NCBI GenBank assembly: GCA_035048485.1
Contig: CM068581.1
Location: 66,042,381-66,106,380, forward strand
DNA: 64,000 nucleotides
Direction of reading: 5' to 3'
From: Pteria penguin
Lineage: Eukaryota; Mollusca; Bivalvia; Pterioida; Pteriidae
The position numbers were made by a program, and so were the translations under genes. This document shows, one piece after another, positions 40,478-53,053 of the stretch; within the stretch, counting starts at the first letter, position 1; each line of letters opens with the position of its first letter. Under the pieces are notes generated by a model. That model was given only the letters and a program-made list of their open reading frames with translations. It did not search any database and was not told the origin of the DNA.

Positions 40478-40690
40478 TATAGTCCCACAGTATTTTAAGT
40501 CCCACCTTGTGGTTCTGCAACCTCCAAAACAGATAATCCAATTGTTTAATAATAGGGATGCTCAGGTGTAAGTATTGATTCGCTAATATATAGTAAAAGT
40601 TTATCTAGTACAACCTGGCACCCCTGTCATGATAATCATTAGACTCATCTCCATCTTGTGCCCATGCAGCTTTATGGCTGTGGGACTATA
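40478..40690. mobile_element. 213-bp MITE with 13-bp terminal inverted repeats
   Basis: TATAGTCCCACAG at 40478-40490 is exactly inverted as CTGTGGGACTATA at 40678-40690. The ends overlap TA dinucleotides, so a TA target duplication (Tc1/mariner-like) is possible but cannot be proven here. Confidence 0.65.
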
Positions 40691-41028
40691 GTTCTTACTG
40701 CTTTACTATTAATTTCCTTGTGTTTAGTAAAAATTATGTCTCAGTGAAATATATGTAAAGCAATGAAAGCAATGTAAATTTCTTGCAAAACAAGTAAAGA
40801 AAATAACAAGTTGAAATTCTTTTCACATGCATCTCTTTCATACTAGCTGATCTGAACAGGCAGTCCCTCATACTGACTGTTGGAAATCAAATGCCGCAAC
40901 ATTTTTGAGCAAATGAACTTTCACCTCTATTCAATTTCAACTATAACCTGTACCAGTACATATATGCACATGTATGTATACACCCAATACAATATAATAT
41001 GACTAAACTAAGGAAATAGTTGGGATGT

Positions 41029-41854
41029 CTATAGTTGAGTGCAGTCATAACCTTACACTCTAGAGCACTTAACAAGTTCACTTGATGTTTACATTTTTTC
41101 CTGAAAATTAGTCCTAAAGCTTGGTCGTGTGAAAGTCATAGTTTACTTGACCATGTTGCAACCAATTCTGTTTCCTGATGCACATGTCCATGTTTTTCTT
41201 ATCCTGTTTACTTATTATGCATTAGATAATTAACTTTTTCAGTTTTTTCAAATAAGATTATACGTATGCATTCAAGAAAATTAATTCAAAGAAATATACA
41301 TGTAATTGAAATTTAATAATACTTTTACATTATTTGTGGTTTCTGAATCACTTATATAAGGTCAATGAATAACTCATAATATTTGCACGGAACCATACAG
41401 GGCATGAAAATTTTTAATATAAAATTCAGAACCCAGTACAGATGAAAATAAAGTTAATAGAACAAACACATTAAATGGTAGAATAAAATCATAAAACTCA
41501 TTGACATGTATAGTTACAAGGTGATGGGGCAGTTCTTCCAGATCAAGAAAATTACTGTATATATAGTCACGTTTACAGCTTCTTTTCTATTGCCTGTGAC
41601 TGGTTATTTTTAGCGTGTTTTATTTTTTTATTACCATTTAATGTTTTAAGATTATAGTCAATTTTATAGCATTACTCTGTCATATTTATAACCCTGGAAA
41701 ATGAAGCATACTAGAAAGAAAAACAAACTTGATGTGCACTTGGAAGTAAACTAGAAATCGGGTTTAGCAGCAGTTTTAGGAGTAAACTAAAGAGCAATCA
41801 AAAAGTTTGCTTGAAGTGGACTATATGTATGGTTATGACTGCACCCAACTATAG
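41029..41854. mobile_element. 826-bp non-autonomous DNA transposon
   Basis: The end CTATAGTTGAGTGCAGTCAT (from 41029) matches the inverted right end (ATGACTGCACCCAACTATAG, ending 41854), about 23 of 24 bases with one mismatch. Weak similarity continues inward. No transposase ORF remains inside. Confidence 0.65.
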
Positions 41855-43147
41855 TTTCACAAAAATTTTGTGATCCAAAGTTCTTCAAGTCTTCTAAAAT
41901 TAAATGGACTGAATTTCTTTTTACCAGATGTACATATTTAGAACTCTGTATAAGTTGTTTTTACTTCAGTCAGTCTGCATGTATAAAAGAGATTTTGAAG
42001 AAAACCTTAAAAATATTGAATACAAGTTTTAAACAAATATCCAAATTCAAAGATGAATAACTCCTAGAAAAAAAAAATTATAGACCACAATTTCCTTGAC
42101 TTGCTCTCTTATTATATACTGAACACATTGTATTCAACAAACAACAAAAGAAGAAAGAATCGTCCCTGTCAAAACCGTATAAATAAAATATATCCGACAA
42201 CGAAAAAGTTTCAGTAAGCGTGAAAGGACGGACAGGTAGATGGACATGCACAGACTATACGAATCCACTTTAATACTCAGTATACAAGATGTAAAGTCTT
42301 AAAAAAGGATCAACCTTGAATATGTTAAACTGGTTTGTAGCAAAGAAGAAATCATTAACTATCCTATTAGGAATAATGCACCTATGATTGAGTGTAATTG
42401 GAACATTTATAAACTGGAATGCACCTTCTCGGTCAAACAATAAACTTTGTCGTTTTATTTAATTATACATGTACTAATTCTCATTATGCTTGGTAAGCAA
42501 CACAATATTATATGTAAGTTGCAAAGATAAAGATGCCCTCTCAGGTAGTATTTTCTTAATTAAACTTTTTGGTGTCGATGGATATTATCATGGACTTGAA
42601 AGTATCTATGAATGCAAAAATCAAATACATCACTAACAAAACAACAGTATATATATTTGTTTAGGGTATGAGCATTCTATCTATATTCACAACAGACATT
42701 TCATACTGGTAGTTTATCATGATTTTGTGTTCATCATTTCTCTTTTTCTTATCCATGAGTGAAAACATCTTAATTTTATATATATATATAAAAAAAATGT
42801 CAAAACAATGAATATTCCATACCATTCAAAGAAAGTATCGCAGATTTAAATACAATCATATTGTGCAAAAGATGCATTATTCCATCAAAATACCATCTAA
42901 TTAAAACAAAAATTTAGATGCTTTCAATGTTTCATACATAATATATGATACATATATATGTTACATGTAATTTGATCTTATCACAAATATAAAGAATGTT
43001 GTCTTTTACTTTGAAATTAAAAATCTGATTATTTTTGAGGATGTAAATTAAAACGCTAAAATTCCAACAGCACTGAATTGTGAAGCTGCTATCTGAATTC
43101 TTCCTTAAATAAATATCACAATAAGTAGTTCCTACATCCATCCGCTA
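41855..43147. other. spacer and probable 3' UTR of the RWD gene
   Basis: AT-rich, without a supported gene. The part next to 43147 lies just after the minus-strand stop codon and probably includes the 3' UTR. Confidence 0.45.
42454..42459 (-). terminator. candidate poly(A) signal AATAAA for the RWD gene
   Basis: TTTATT on the plus strand reads AATAAA on the minus strand, about 690 bp past the stop codon. In AT-rich DNA this hexamer is common by chance, so it is only a candidate. Confidence 0.2.
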
Positions 43148-43279
43148 TCATTCCAGAAAGTCTACTACCTCCGCCAGCTCTCTTTGCCTTGCCTGTTTAT
43201 GAGCCCACCTTGCTTCCTGTAATTCCGGAGAGACTTTCCACTTTTCATGGAAGATCTGTTTTCCACAAGACGGACAAAA
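43148..43279 (-). CDS. RWD/RING-like protein, last exon (exon F)
   Basis: Translated from 43279 down, this gives 43 residues with FCPSCGKQIFHEKW, then a charged helical tail (ARWAHKQARQRELAEVVDFLE) and a stop. The C-x2-C-x5-H set probably completes the zinc-binding cluster started in exon E. Splice problem: the best acceptor (TTATTTCAG before CTGGTAAG, exon start 43287) would enter in phase 1, but exon E leaves in phase 0. A weaker acceptor eight bases on (GGTAAG before TTTTGT, used here) keeps the frame. A one-base sequence error or an unseen micro-exon is the alternative. Confidence 0.72.
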   Translation of the reverse strand, partial: FCPSCGKQIFHEKWKVSPELQEARWAHKQARQRELAEVVDFLE

Positions 43280-44221
43280 CTTACCAGCTGAAATAACAGA
43301 CAAAAGAGATTCAAAATAACAACATATCACAAAATTTTCGATAATGAATCACAAAATCCAGAAACTTGCAAACTGTCATTGGACAGACAAACTCTGAACA
43401 CAAGTAAAGTTTAGTAACAGTTACTATAAATAATTTCATATTCATGAAGATTTTATTGTTGCTTTCACTTGCATGAAAGTAAGTTCTCATAACAACTGAT
43501 GTATTAAACTTAATAACTACCAACGCATCATGCATATTGCTACTTTTGGAAATTATGTCTTACAAATTAATGCAACTGGAGACTACTGTGAAAATATAGT
43601 CACAAGAAATATAAGTGATTTACTGATCACTAAATTTTCATGGCATTATTCACTGTCAATGATAACAAAAATTTCACAGTATCTGTTCTCACTGTTGACT
43701 AAGATTTTATGCTAAATGTTGTGCTAAGAATATTTTCAAACTGATAATAATTATCATTATGCTTATCAAGATTTTGTATGGTAAAACAGACCAGCAAATG
43801 GAGGAGTTTTGAGATATGTCTTTAAACATCCTAGATGGAATAAATGACCACAGTAGATACGCTCAATTTTCTTCCTTTTCTCCACTGCAGCTTCCTACAA
43901 TATACGTTACATATCTAAAGATAAACATTCATTATATATTTTGTTTATTTCACAACCCTTTCAAACATTTTTTTCCACTCTTAGTCAGAAAAATTAAAAA
44001 ATCCAAGAGAAATAGTTCAGTTAAAAGGATTTTACTTTTAAGCATATAAAGAGACTTAGATACAGTAAAAAATCAGTTTGACTAAACAGAAAACTTGAGC
44101 TATCCACATTCACCATTTTCGAATGAATGTGAATTACAGGTGTAGCTGCATATTGTAGCAACATACGAAAGTTAAAACAGAACTTAAGTCAAAAACCCAC
44201 TTGTCTGAGTAATTTCCTTAC

Positions 44222-44348
44222 CGGATCTAATGGTAGTGCCCTTTCATTACACAAGGGGCAGTTCTCTGTACCATATCTTTTGATGCAGTCTTGTATAAGA
44301 TGTTTGCATACTGGATACAGTGAAGGCTTTGGTTCAAAAGGAGGATCT
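44222..44348 (-). CDS. RWD/RING-like protein, exon E (zinc cluster)
   Basis: Read from 44348 to 44222, with acceptor TTACAG and donor GTAAGG. It enters in phase 2 and leaves in phase 0, giving 42 codons. It contains YPVCKHLIQDC and NCPLCNERALPLDP. The spacing C-x-H-x4-C-x8-C-x2-C resembles the second half of a RING finger with the first CxxC missing or replaced (a C occurs in exon D at ...ARKCVQPP). RING-like folds usually bind E2 enzymes, but E3 activity cannot be inferred with key ligands unclear. Confidence 0.82.
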
Positions 44349-44394
44349 CTGTAATTGAGTGTGAGAAAATTGTAATTGTCTTATGTATCAAATA

Positions 44395-44640
44395 AGAGCT
44401 GATGTGTCAAAAAATAAAGCAATTGTCTCAGAATCAGAAGATCTGGGGTTCAAATCCTCCTGGAGTGTCATCAATGTCTTTTCCTCTAGACGACATGTAA
44501 AAACAGTTTGTATCATGGTAATCCTGTGAAGAACTCTTGCTGCTTTGGGTGTTCAGAAGCCAAAGCACTAGACAGGTGCTACTATCGTTCAGGTAAAATG
44601 TATACAGACAGTAGCAAATATTAAAATGTTCTTCAAAAAG
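44395..44640 (+). mobile_element. tRNA-derived SINE-like element of a second family
   Basis: A B-box-like string GGGGTTCAAATCCTCC at about 44448, followed by GACGACATGTAAAAACAGTT and CTTGCTGCTTTGGGTGTTCA, echoes SINE organisation but not the main family's sequence. It lies in the intron between exons D and E. The boundaries are approximate. Confidence 0.45.
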
Positions 44641-45178
44641 GTTCAACTGGCTGGAAATGTTACATCTTCAACATTAAACTAAATATCAAAGGCTTGAAGA
44701 GCCACAAAGGCGTCGAGCTAAATTTGATTTAAAGCTGTCAAAAGTAGCAGAAATTACCAGTTGTGTTCATCTTTTTTGTTGAATTCCGATAATTTTTTGA
44801 ATAGAGTAAAAATAAGCTTAAGGACCAACAGCCATACTGCAGTATATCATAGAATATATCATCATAACATTTTATCGTTCTTTACGTCAATCTTGCAGAA
44901 ATATGTCAAATATCTTTTCACAAAGAATGCACATGTGAAATCAATCGTACACCATTGCCATTTTTTTTTTTACAAAGAAATGGATGAGTTGTTACCATTG
45001 CCTGTAAAATATGGAAGCCTTATGCTTAATTTGTTTTAAGATATGGTCTAGGTTTCTGTTTTTGTCTACGCTACTAACACTGACACTAGGGCCAACAGCT
45101 TCTACATATCGTCCAAAAACACTACTTGTTCGGTCGTTTATTGTATGTGCACGTGCAAGGGCTACAACGCCATGCCGA

Positions 45179-46698
45179 TCGCCGTAATGACGCAAGCCGA
45201 TTGTGCATGACAATCACACTTTATCTGTTGATTTGGAATAAAATCTTCACATGTAAGTGCTACGTAATTTATTTTTCATGCATTCAATCGAAAATTCTGT
45301 CTTAATCCATGCTATCATCCTTTACATCCGCATTAAATTTTGTAGGTGATTTATGCCATCGTGGGAACTTTTCCAGATATGTGAAAGACCATGTGATATA
45401 TAGAGTGTTCCCATACAGCCTTGTTTTCCTCAAATTAGCTAGAGTTATCTCCCTCAGTGGAGTACAGCTCTCGGACTTTATCCATCAATGCTCATATAAA
45501 ACTGCTTGATTTAACTTAATTTTATGAAATAATCGCATTGTATATCTTAATGTTTTACAGAAAATTTTCAACTGATTGAATATATTTACTGATTTTTTAA
45601 GACTGAAATCCTGAAATCTACCCTGATAAATAGTTAATTTCTCAGAAATTTAATGAAGTTTACATGGTAAAGATGGAAAAAGTCAGAGAGTTGTACTCCA
45701 ACATGGCCGCTAATGCTAGTAGTGTGACATCACATGGGCAAACTCTATACACATGCTACTTCCCTAATAAGGAAAAAATGAGGCGTGGCTTCAGAAATTT
45801 TAGCGGGAAAATTCACAACTGCGCAAAAACAAGCAGGTAATTGCCATTAACATAAAGCTATTTGGCTTTGTGACCAACATCTTGATCATTTAATGCTATT
45901 CCGATTACAACATCTTGATCATTTAATGCTATTCCGATTACAACTTTTTAAAAAGCTATTCTTGTTTAAGATAGACTGGAGTTACCTGCTCTTGCTTGCT
46001 ATCGCTGCGCGAAGAGACAAGTGACCACAGCCATTTTGTAAAGGCTATTCCCTGTCCAGCAAGTGTTATTTATAGCACAGACGGTAAGGGCAGATAAGAA
46101 GCAGTACACACTGCGTGTAGTTATTTTTAAAATTCGTCTGCAGTAGCATACACAGCATATGTATACAGTACCTGATGTAATTTACGAGAGGCTCGTGATG
46201 TTTAGCCTTGAGGATGTAATGAATTTTGTGGATATTTGTTGATTCTAGGTTAAATGATTGAAACAGAGACATATATACACTGTATATATGTCTCTGAATG
46301 AAACAAACCGAAATCCAGTGAGATAAAAATAACCGATAACGCGTCACTTGAACCTAGGTCAGCCTCGTTATGAATTAGTGGTCACCAGTCTAGATATCTT
46401 CGTGATACGCATTGCCAGTCTATATTTAGGATTCTATGAAATATTTTATTTGTTCTTTTTTAAACTGAAATTTATATCTACAGATATTATTATTATATTA
46501 TTATATGTATTTCGAAGATTGAGCGATCGGTTTCCATATTGGCGCTTAATGTCAAATTAGGCCTTGATCGCGTGTGTTACAAGCGTTCTACTACGATTTC
46601 TCCAAATAAGGCAATATGTCACGTGGTCTTCCCCATATTTGGAAAAATTCCCATGAAGTGCGATTGTAATTCATAATCGGCTTGCGTCATCACGGCGA
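45179..46698. mobile_element. 1.5-kb non-autonomous element with about 48-bp inverted ends
   Basis: The left end TCGCCGTAATGACGCAAGCC and about 28 further bases match the inverted right end (46651-46698), about 41 of 47 bases. The element fills most of the intron between exons D and E. No transposase ORF is seen. Inside are a smaller inverted pair (45456-45485 against 45673-45700), a 33-bp tandem duplication (45875-45943) and a palindrome at 46264-46296. No target duplication was found. Confidence 0.6.
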
Positions 46699-47095
46699 AT
46701 GAATATTTTAACACACACAATAAGCGACAGAATAATACGTGTTTTAGGGCAATATATTGATAATTTAAATTAAGCAGACCTATTTTTAAACCGATTTCTG
46801 TGCAATGAAATTTCAATAACAAGGATAACAAAGCCAGTTTTGCAAGAACTTTTACTACGTTTAGTACTTTAAAGAAGGTACTACTTTGTAACGTGGATTA
46901 AAAAGGCGGTGTAGAGGTAAAATTTTTACGATCGCTAGAAGACTGTCGAGCAAATGCTCGACGCCTTAAAAAAAAATAAAATTCAGTTATATAACCAGGA
47001 TGTTTGACATAATGTGACTGCATCATTAAACCCGGCAATTAATGACATAAAAGTACTTTTTTGAATAAATCTTCTTGTACTTATTTTTTACATAC

Positions 47096-47206
47096 TTTGG
47101 ATTCTTTTTAATTGGAGGCTGAACACATTTTCTTGCTATCTCTACAGCTTGACCCATGAAAATATTCTTTAATAAATCTGGAAAGTTGTTTTCTACTAGT
47201 TCCACT
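47096..47206 (-). CDS. RWD/RING-like protein, exon D
   Basis: Read from 47206 to 47096, with acceptor TTTACAG and donor GTATGT. It enters and leaves in phase 2, with 36 full codons. The residues VELVENNFPDLLKNIFMGQA and then VEIARKCVQPPIKKNP complete the second RWD-like block. Its phases match exon C and exon E exactly. Confidence 0.85.
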
Positions 47207-48165
47207 CTGTAAACAAAAAAAAAATCAACAATGGTGTCATTAAACACAGTTTAAATACGCACACACACACTGCTTTTGTTGTCTTTAAAGCTTTTTGATT
47301 CCTGATCAGAAAAGCATCATTCATAACATACATGTAATGTATACGAAGAATAAGAGCTGCCATTGGTTACTGTGTAAATAGAAACATCTGAGAAAGTAGT
47401 AAGCCATGCAGATTTATGAAAACTCTTACGAATCACAAACCTTTAATTTTATCTTTTTTGAAAAAGCATGCATGTCAATGGTGCTACACACAACATAACT
47501 ATTTTGTGTGAAGATCATATGTTTACGATTGAACTTCTAATCTTTCCTGGTGAATTCCAGTACAAGTTTACCGAGGTGTTGTTACTTTCTTTAATAATAT
47601 ATGATTGACATCCTAAGTGATAAATAAAGGACAAGGGGGTGGGACCTATCGAGTGGCTTGTGCATTTGTAACATGACAAAATGGAGAGGAAAGAGAAAAA
47701 CTTTTAGAACTTTTATTGTTTAATGCAGTAAAACAGGCATCTTGTCCATTGGATAGGACCATATCTTAAATAAGAGGTCCTGTCATCGGAATCAGTTTCA
47801 AACATAATGGAAACCTTGTTGTTCATGACCAGGAAAGAATAGAAAAATTCTCCAAACCAGCCTATCTATTCAAATACTGTATTACCACCTAGGACACAGA
47901 CTAACATCTGGCCAAGGGGTATATTATCGTTTATACAAGAATGTTTGTCACTGTGTTGTCATTACATAACTGAGATATCATTGTCTGTATTGTAAAACAC
48001 AATGCTAAAAAACATAATTATCGTCCAGATGTAGTATCATTCCTAGAGTGATACAATTTTCAGAAAATGGCAAAATCCAAACTCTGCCCAATTTTTTCAT
48101 GACACTAGCACTTGCAGATGTTGAGTCAGATTACTCCAACAAGTGAAAACATACAATTAGAATCT

Positions 48166-48549
48166 CAATCTGATTAAAACCACATCTGTATACCACTTCT
48201 CTATTTGTTCCATTGCGGACAAAGATCTGGCGAAACTCTGTAAGGGGTCATGTTCTGGTGAACTCTGATTTTCAGCCAATCACTGGATTGGCTACAAATT
48301 CCTAGAAATGAAATTAACATCCACAGTGTGCGTGACCCACAAGGTAGTTTTTGAACAGTGTTCGTTACATACTGCATCACTATCATGTGCCAAGCCGAGT
48401 CATTGATTGGCTATGGGAAATAACGGTTTCAATGACTGAGACGTCATCAGAGTTCACCAGAACGTGAACTCTTACGGAGTTTCGCCAGATCTTTATCCGT
48501 AATGGGACAAATAGAGAAGCGGAATAAAGATATGGTTTGAATCAGATTG
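48166..48549. mobile_element. 384-bp foldback MITE, MULE-like
   Basis: Arms of about 105 bp: CAATCTGATTAAAACCACAT at the left, and its diverged inverse ending ...CAGATTG at 48549. Shared inner landmarks are CTTCTCTATTTGT, AAAGATCTGGCGAAACTC and TTCTGGTGAACTCTGA. The flanks TTAGAATCT (48157-48165) and TTAGAATTT (48550-48558) fit a 9-bp target duplication with one change. It lies in the intron between exons C and D. The 96-bp element at 59020 has the same ends. Confidence 0.85.
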
Positions 48550-49096
48550 TTAGAATTTCTGTGAATAGGATAATACTCCAGTCGTAAAACACTTGCTGTT
48601 CACTAACAAGAAATATGGATTTGCATAACTGACTTACATCGTAAATCATTTAATGTTATGTATTGTTAGAAAATTCAACAGCTTAAAACCAAAATCATCC
48701 ATCTTAAACTTCCTTGAATGATGGTTAATTCTTTTGCATACATGTATACGCCTGAACTTGGAGTTTAGCATTTTAAAACATTTTCCATGCTTTCATAGTT
48801 ATCATCATTTGCAAGAAGTAAAGTTAAGGAGTAAAACACTGTGTGTCATGAAATATAAAATTCTCTACATACATGTATGCCTTTAAGTTTTCGGGAATAA
48901 TGTCAAGAGTGACTCTTGAAGAGAGTTCAAAATGGACAGGAAAAACCTGAGTACTATATGTTTCCTCACCTGACTTAATCTCAGCTGACATACAAACACA
49001 CAATTATCTCATATAAATGTACTCTTAATGATGATCATGCAGGTTGTAGAATTTGACATTTGAAGTACATAAAGAAAAAAGCAGCTATGTACTTAC

Positions 49097-49317
49097 TGAA
49101 TTTGTTTGAAAGGATACTCTTCAGGCACTGTAACCTTGAAACCCATACAATATTCCTCTTGCTTGACTCTGAATACTATCTGAGAAGTTTTTTGCTTGAG
49201 CTTACAATCATCTTTTGGAGTCATTAATTCTTTTTTTAATTTGGCTACCTCGTCGTTCACTATACACAAGGGGGTTTCGATCAGAAAATTCTTTATAAAG
49301 TTGATCATGAGGATTAC
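49097..49317 (-). CDS. RWD/RING-like protein, exon C
   Basis: Read from 49317 to 49097, with acceptor TTTATAG and donor GTAAGT. It enters in phase 0 and leaves in phase 2, with 73 full codons. The start VILMINFIKNFLIETPLC finishes the first folded block. A charged linker (DEVAKLKKELMTPKDDCKLK) follows, then the start of the second RWD-like block (IVFRVKQEEYCMGFKVTVPE and EYPFKQIQ, with the Y-P pair typical of RWD/UBC folds). Confidence 0.87.
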
Positions 49318-49319
49318 CT

Positions 49320-52300
49320 ATAAACAGAGAATACACATGTAAGTCATACGTAACATTGTACAAGTTCTTTAATGGCCAACATGTTCCTCTTCAAGTGTAC
49401 AGTTGTATTTGAAGCAGTATTCATAAGATTTCAAAAGAAATTTTTTTATCCACACCTTCTATTTGTTTAGGATTAATCTGAAGGATAAATAACTGTCAAT
49501 CATTAATTTCATGATGTGTATAACAATAAAACTTTTGTCATACTCTTGTCCTAATTTCACATCTTTTGTTTCATCTACAAATTCATGATGGGTTGTTTAT
49601 TCAATTTCAAACACTGTCCACACATAATTGTCATGTTTCCCCTTTCAGCAGGGTGTAAAGATAATGTAATTTTTAATTACGCTTTCAAATGAAAAAGTAT
49701 ATTTTCATCTATATAATACAATAAAATACAAAGAAAAATATTAAATATTAACTTTTGATTAGTACTTAAAATAGTTTAAATTAACAGTCATATATTTTAC
49801 TGTGGCTTCTAACATCAGGTCTATGGTTAGTGCGGTCAGTGGGAAGGTATGTCAATCTATCTACCGTGCATGTACCGTGGACATTGGATTTGGGCGTGTA
49901 AAGCCGCGGACACGCGTGGACACTGTCCCTGTATATCGGCCATATTGACCGCGTATATAGGTGGTCATTTACCTGTGTCCGCGCCGTCAGACGGTCAAAC
50001 GTGGACACGAAATATGTCCCGGTAAATGGGTATGATAGTGCTAAAATAGCAGCGACCTTATGATGATGCGTATTGTGTTTGTTCAGTGAAGCATGAAAAA
50101 TAACGAAATTACACCTAAAGATATCTTGATTAATAATCATTTAACATCTTTTTAAATCTCCTCTGCTTGATTACACAATGAACGTTTGAAATGTATCTTA
50201 AGATATTCTGCTATTCTAAATATTTTTAAAACTAGAACGCATTTTTTATATGAAAATTGAAAATATAGTGCGCACCTGGAGCACGGACGTATATAATGTT
50301 TCAGATACATACGTCCCTGTTTGGACGTATAACTACGTCATATACGTTCTTTATACCCGTATATCTACTTGTAAAAGTGCATCAATGGTATTTGAATAAA
50401 ATCGGTAAAGACAAGCTGATTGGTCATTGTACAGATACGTGTATAAGTGTGATTTAAAAGAGAAAACTGAAGACATCTGACAAAGCTCTATGACAAAATC
50501 ACCAAGGACATGCACACACACACAAAAAAATGATTTATTATTCCGAAAGTGTGCCAAGTTTCTTTGCAATACCTATTTCGGACTCTTAATTAAAGAAGGC
50601 AACGATTCGAATTGAAGAGCGCAATTACTACTTGTGGGTTCAGTACAGTAAAGCCGACTTTAAAATCAAATAAATTCATATTATATGTGATATGATATTC
50701 ATTATTGATTGCTCTGATAAACATATTCAGATTTTGAAATATTACATGCGATTACGATGAAATACACGATTGATTAATTCTGGTAGATATTTATACATAT
50801 GGACATTTGATCTTCATTCTATTTTTATTCATTATTATTTTCTTTGGTCTGTTTTCTTCTTTTTTATGTATTCTTTTATCTTCCTGGTGAAATGCAGGGA
50901 AACTTTTGCAAAATATTTATAATCTCAGAATAAAAGACAAAGCATGCGCACTGGAGTCGCAAGGGAAACTAGAGTGTCAGTCGTTTTCTTACCTAAACAG
51001 TAAAGAAAAGTATCTTTCAGAACCCCCCCCCCCCTTTAAAATTTTTAGCTTCTTACATACTCCTGCCAGATATAGGGCCGTATGTACATGTATCTTATGA
51101 TTTCATCAGATACGATCGTCTAATTCCGTGTATTAATCAGTGTCGTAAGTCAAACCCTTATTCGCTACCAGGGTGAAGTAGAACAATAGACTTCACTCAA
51201 CACGCGTGCTCCAGTCGTAAGGTTACCTGGACTAAGTGCCGTTTGACCTAAACAGAGAGGAAAAGCCCCCCCCCTTTTTTTTTTATTGTTTTGTCTCGTT
51301 ACATATTCTTTCCCAATACGATCGTATCTATTTTTGTATTAATTTCACGGATACGATCTGTAATTATATATAAAAGATGATGACCCGACTGAACACTGAA
51401 TCTTGCATGTTTTACATTAATACATACACAAATATATATTTTGGTTGTATTGAAAAAGTTTAAAATACGTTTGCAAACGATATCTCGTGCACAGCAGAGA
51501 GAGAGAGAGAGAGAGGGGGGGGGGGGGTGACACGTGTCGTTACTTTAACTCGGTCGTTAGGTGGCGTCGATCTTTCACTTAAATTTATTGCCCTGTAGGC
51601 TTACAGCACAATGCTTAGACTTGCAATAGGGAAATCACCCATTGTATTGGCGAATAAGATATTTGACTGAAACATCGTACAATTCTTCATTATCAACAAG
51701 TACAAATAAAAGGAGGGGGGGGGGGGGTATTCATTTTTGGGTTTTCTCCCTTCGCCGGATATATGGTTCTTAGATTTTGCTGTTGAGGGGGAGTAATAAA
51801 TCACAAGAAATCTGATAATAATTAATTTTCAAATATAAAATAGTAATGCTAGTACACATTTTATTAATACACACCCATAACGATAGAATACATGTATATG
51901 CATTGGGATGTACATGTATGACAGTCTTCACACTAGAGATTTTCACACCTCTGTGTCTCAAATTTTAAAAAGTTGGCTCACACATGAATGATCAGGCGTT
52001 TTCCACAACAGGGAAACACCTTGGATACTTTCAACTAAGGGTGATTTAGAAAACATTGTGATTTTTATTTTATTTATTTATTTTTTCTTTAATCAAAAAC
52101 TCCTTAAATAAAACATCGTGTTTTCCGATTTTTTGCAAAACGCCCGAGTCTGGCGCCATAAACTGAGAAAATCATTTCAATTATATCAGTTTAATTTATT
52201 CCATTATCACAAGGGCTTATGAACAATTTGTTTATAAGTCCTTGATTATCAAACATTCAAATAAATTGTCAAACAGAATGGGTTTATTCTATTTATGGAT

Positions 52301-53053
52301 ATGGTAACAAAGAAGTTAATCGTAAATGTCCGATACCTGCTGTGAACAAGTGAAACTATCGTTAATGTTCTTTGATTAACATGACATAATACCGGCAAGA
52401 AAGATATTCGGGCACATGGTCACAAAAAATTAAGAATAAAAATAATAATAATAAATCTTAAAATAACTGACACCATTTCCACGACAATATTGTTGTATTC
52501 ACTCGTTTTTCAAAATTACGCTCTATTAACAGCCGGTTTATAGGTTATCGGGGCCGTAACTAAATAATCTGGAAGTTTCACCATCGTATTTTTAAAGACA
52601 AGATGACATCACGTTACGTCTGACGGTTTGAAAAATACAGGTACATCTATGTAATGTCCCTTACGTCCACTGTGGGACCATTTTAATTTAAAGGTGTGAA
52701 AAGCTCGTCCGTTTTGTCCACCAGAGGACACGTACAGGTAAATGGCAAATTGTATTATAAACATTAACGTGGACAGAAACTGGCCTCCCGTGGTGTCCAC
52801 GGAGGACAGACGTGGACTGCCCACCGAGGCAACGAGGATTTTCCAACTTCCACGGTACATGTACGGTACTGAAAGACCACAGTTTTCTCACTGGTTTACA
52901 CGTCAGATCATGGTTTTTTCACTGGTTTACAAACTACAATCATCATATTGGTCATTTGATGCTCACATGGCATTATTCAATAAACAAACAATAGCTATTG
53001 GCAGCACTGAGTACATGTACATTGTACATGTATGTGAAAAGAAATATTCTTAC
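49320..53053. other. RWD gene intron between exons B and C
   Basis: No supported exon. It contains a GTGGAC-rich repeat at about 49850-50040 whose start (CATGTACCGTGGACATTGGA) resembles segments at 52850-52870 (inverted) and 55075. There is a GA-G run at about 51500-51527 and several G/C homopolymers. The rest is AT-rich spacer. Confidence 0.5.
52620..52880. repeat. GTGGAC-rich dispersed repeat copy
   Basis: The words GTCCAC, GTGGAC and GAGGACA recur many times. The right end CTTCCACGGTACATGTACGGTAC is the inverse of strings at about 49865 and 55075. ORFs on both strands are by-products of it. The boundaries are uncertain. Confidence 0.45.

Noticed and set aside
44992..45213. 73-residue minus-strand ORF as an extra exon of the RWD gene
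   Set aside because: Exons D and E already join in exact phase. Half of the ORF lies at the end of the 45179-46698 repeat.
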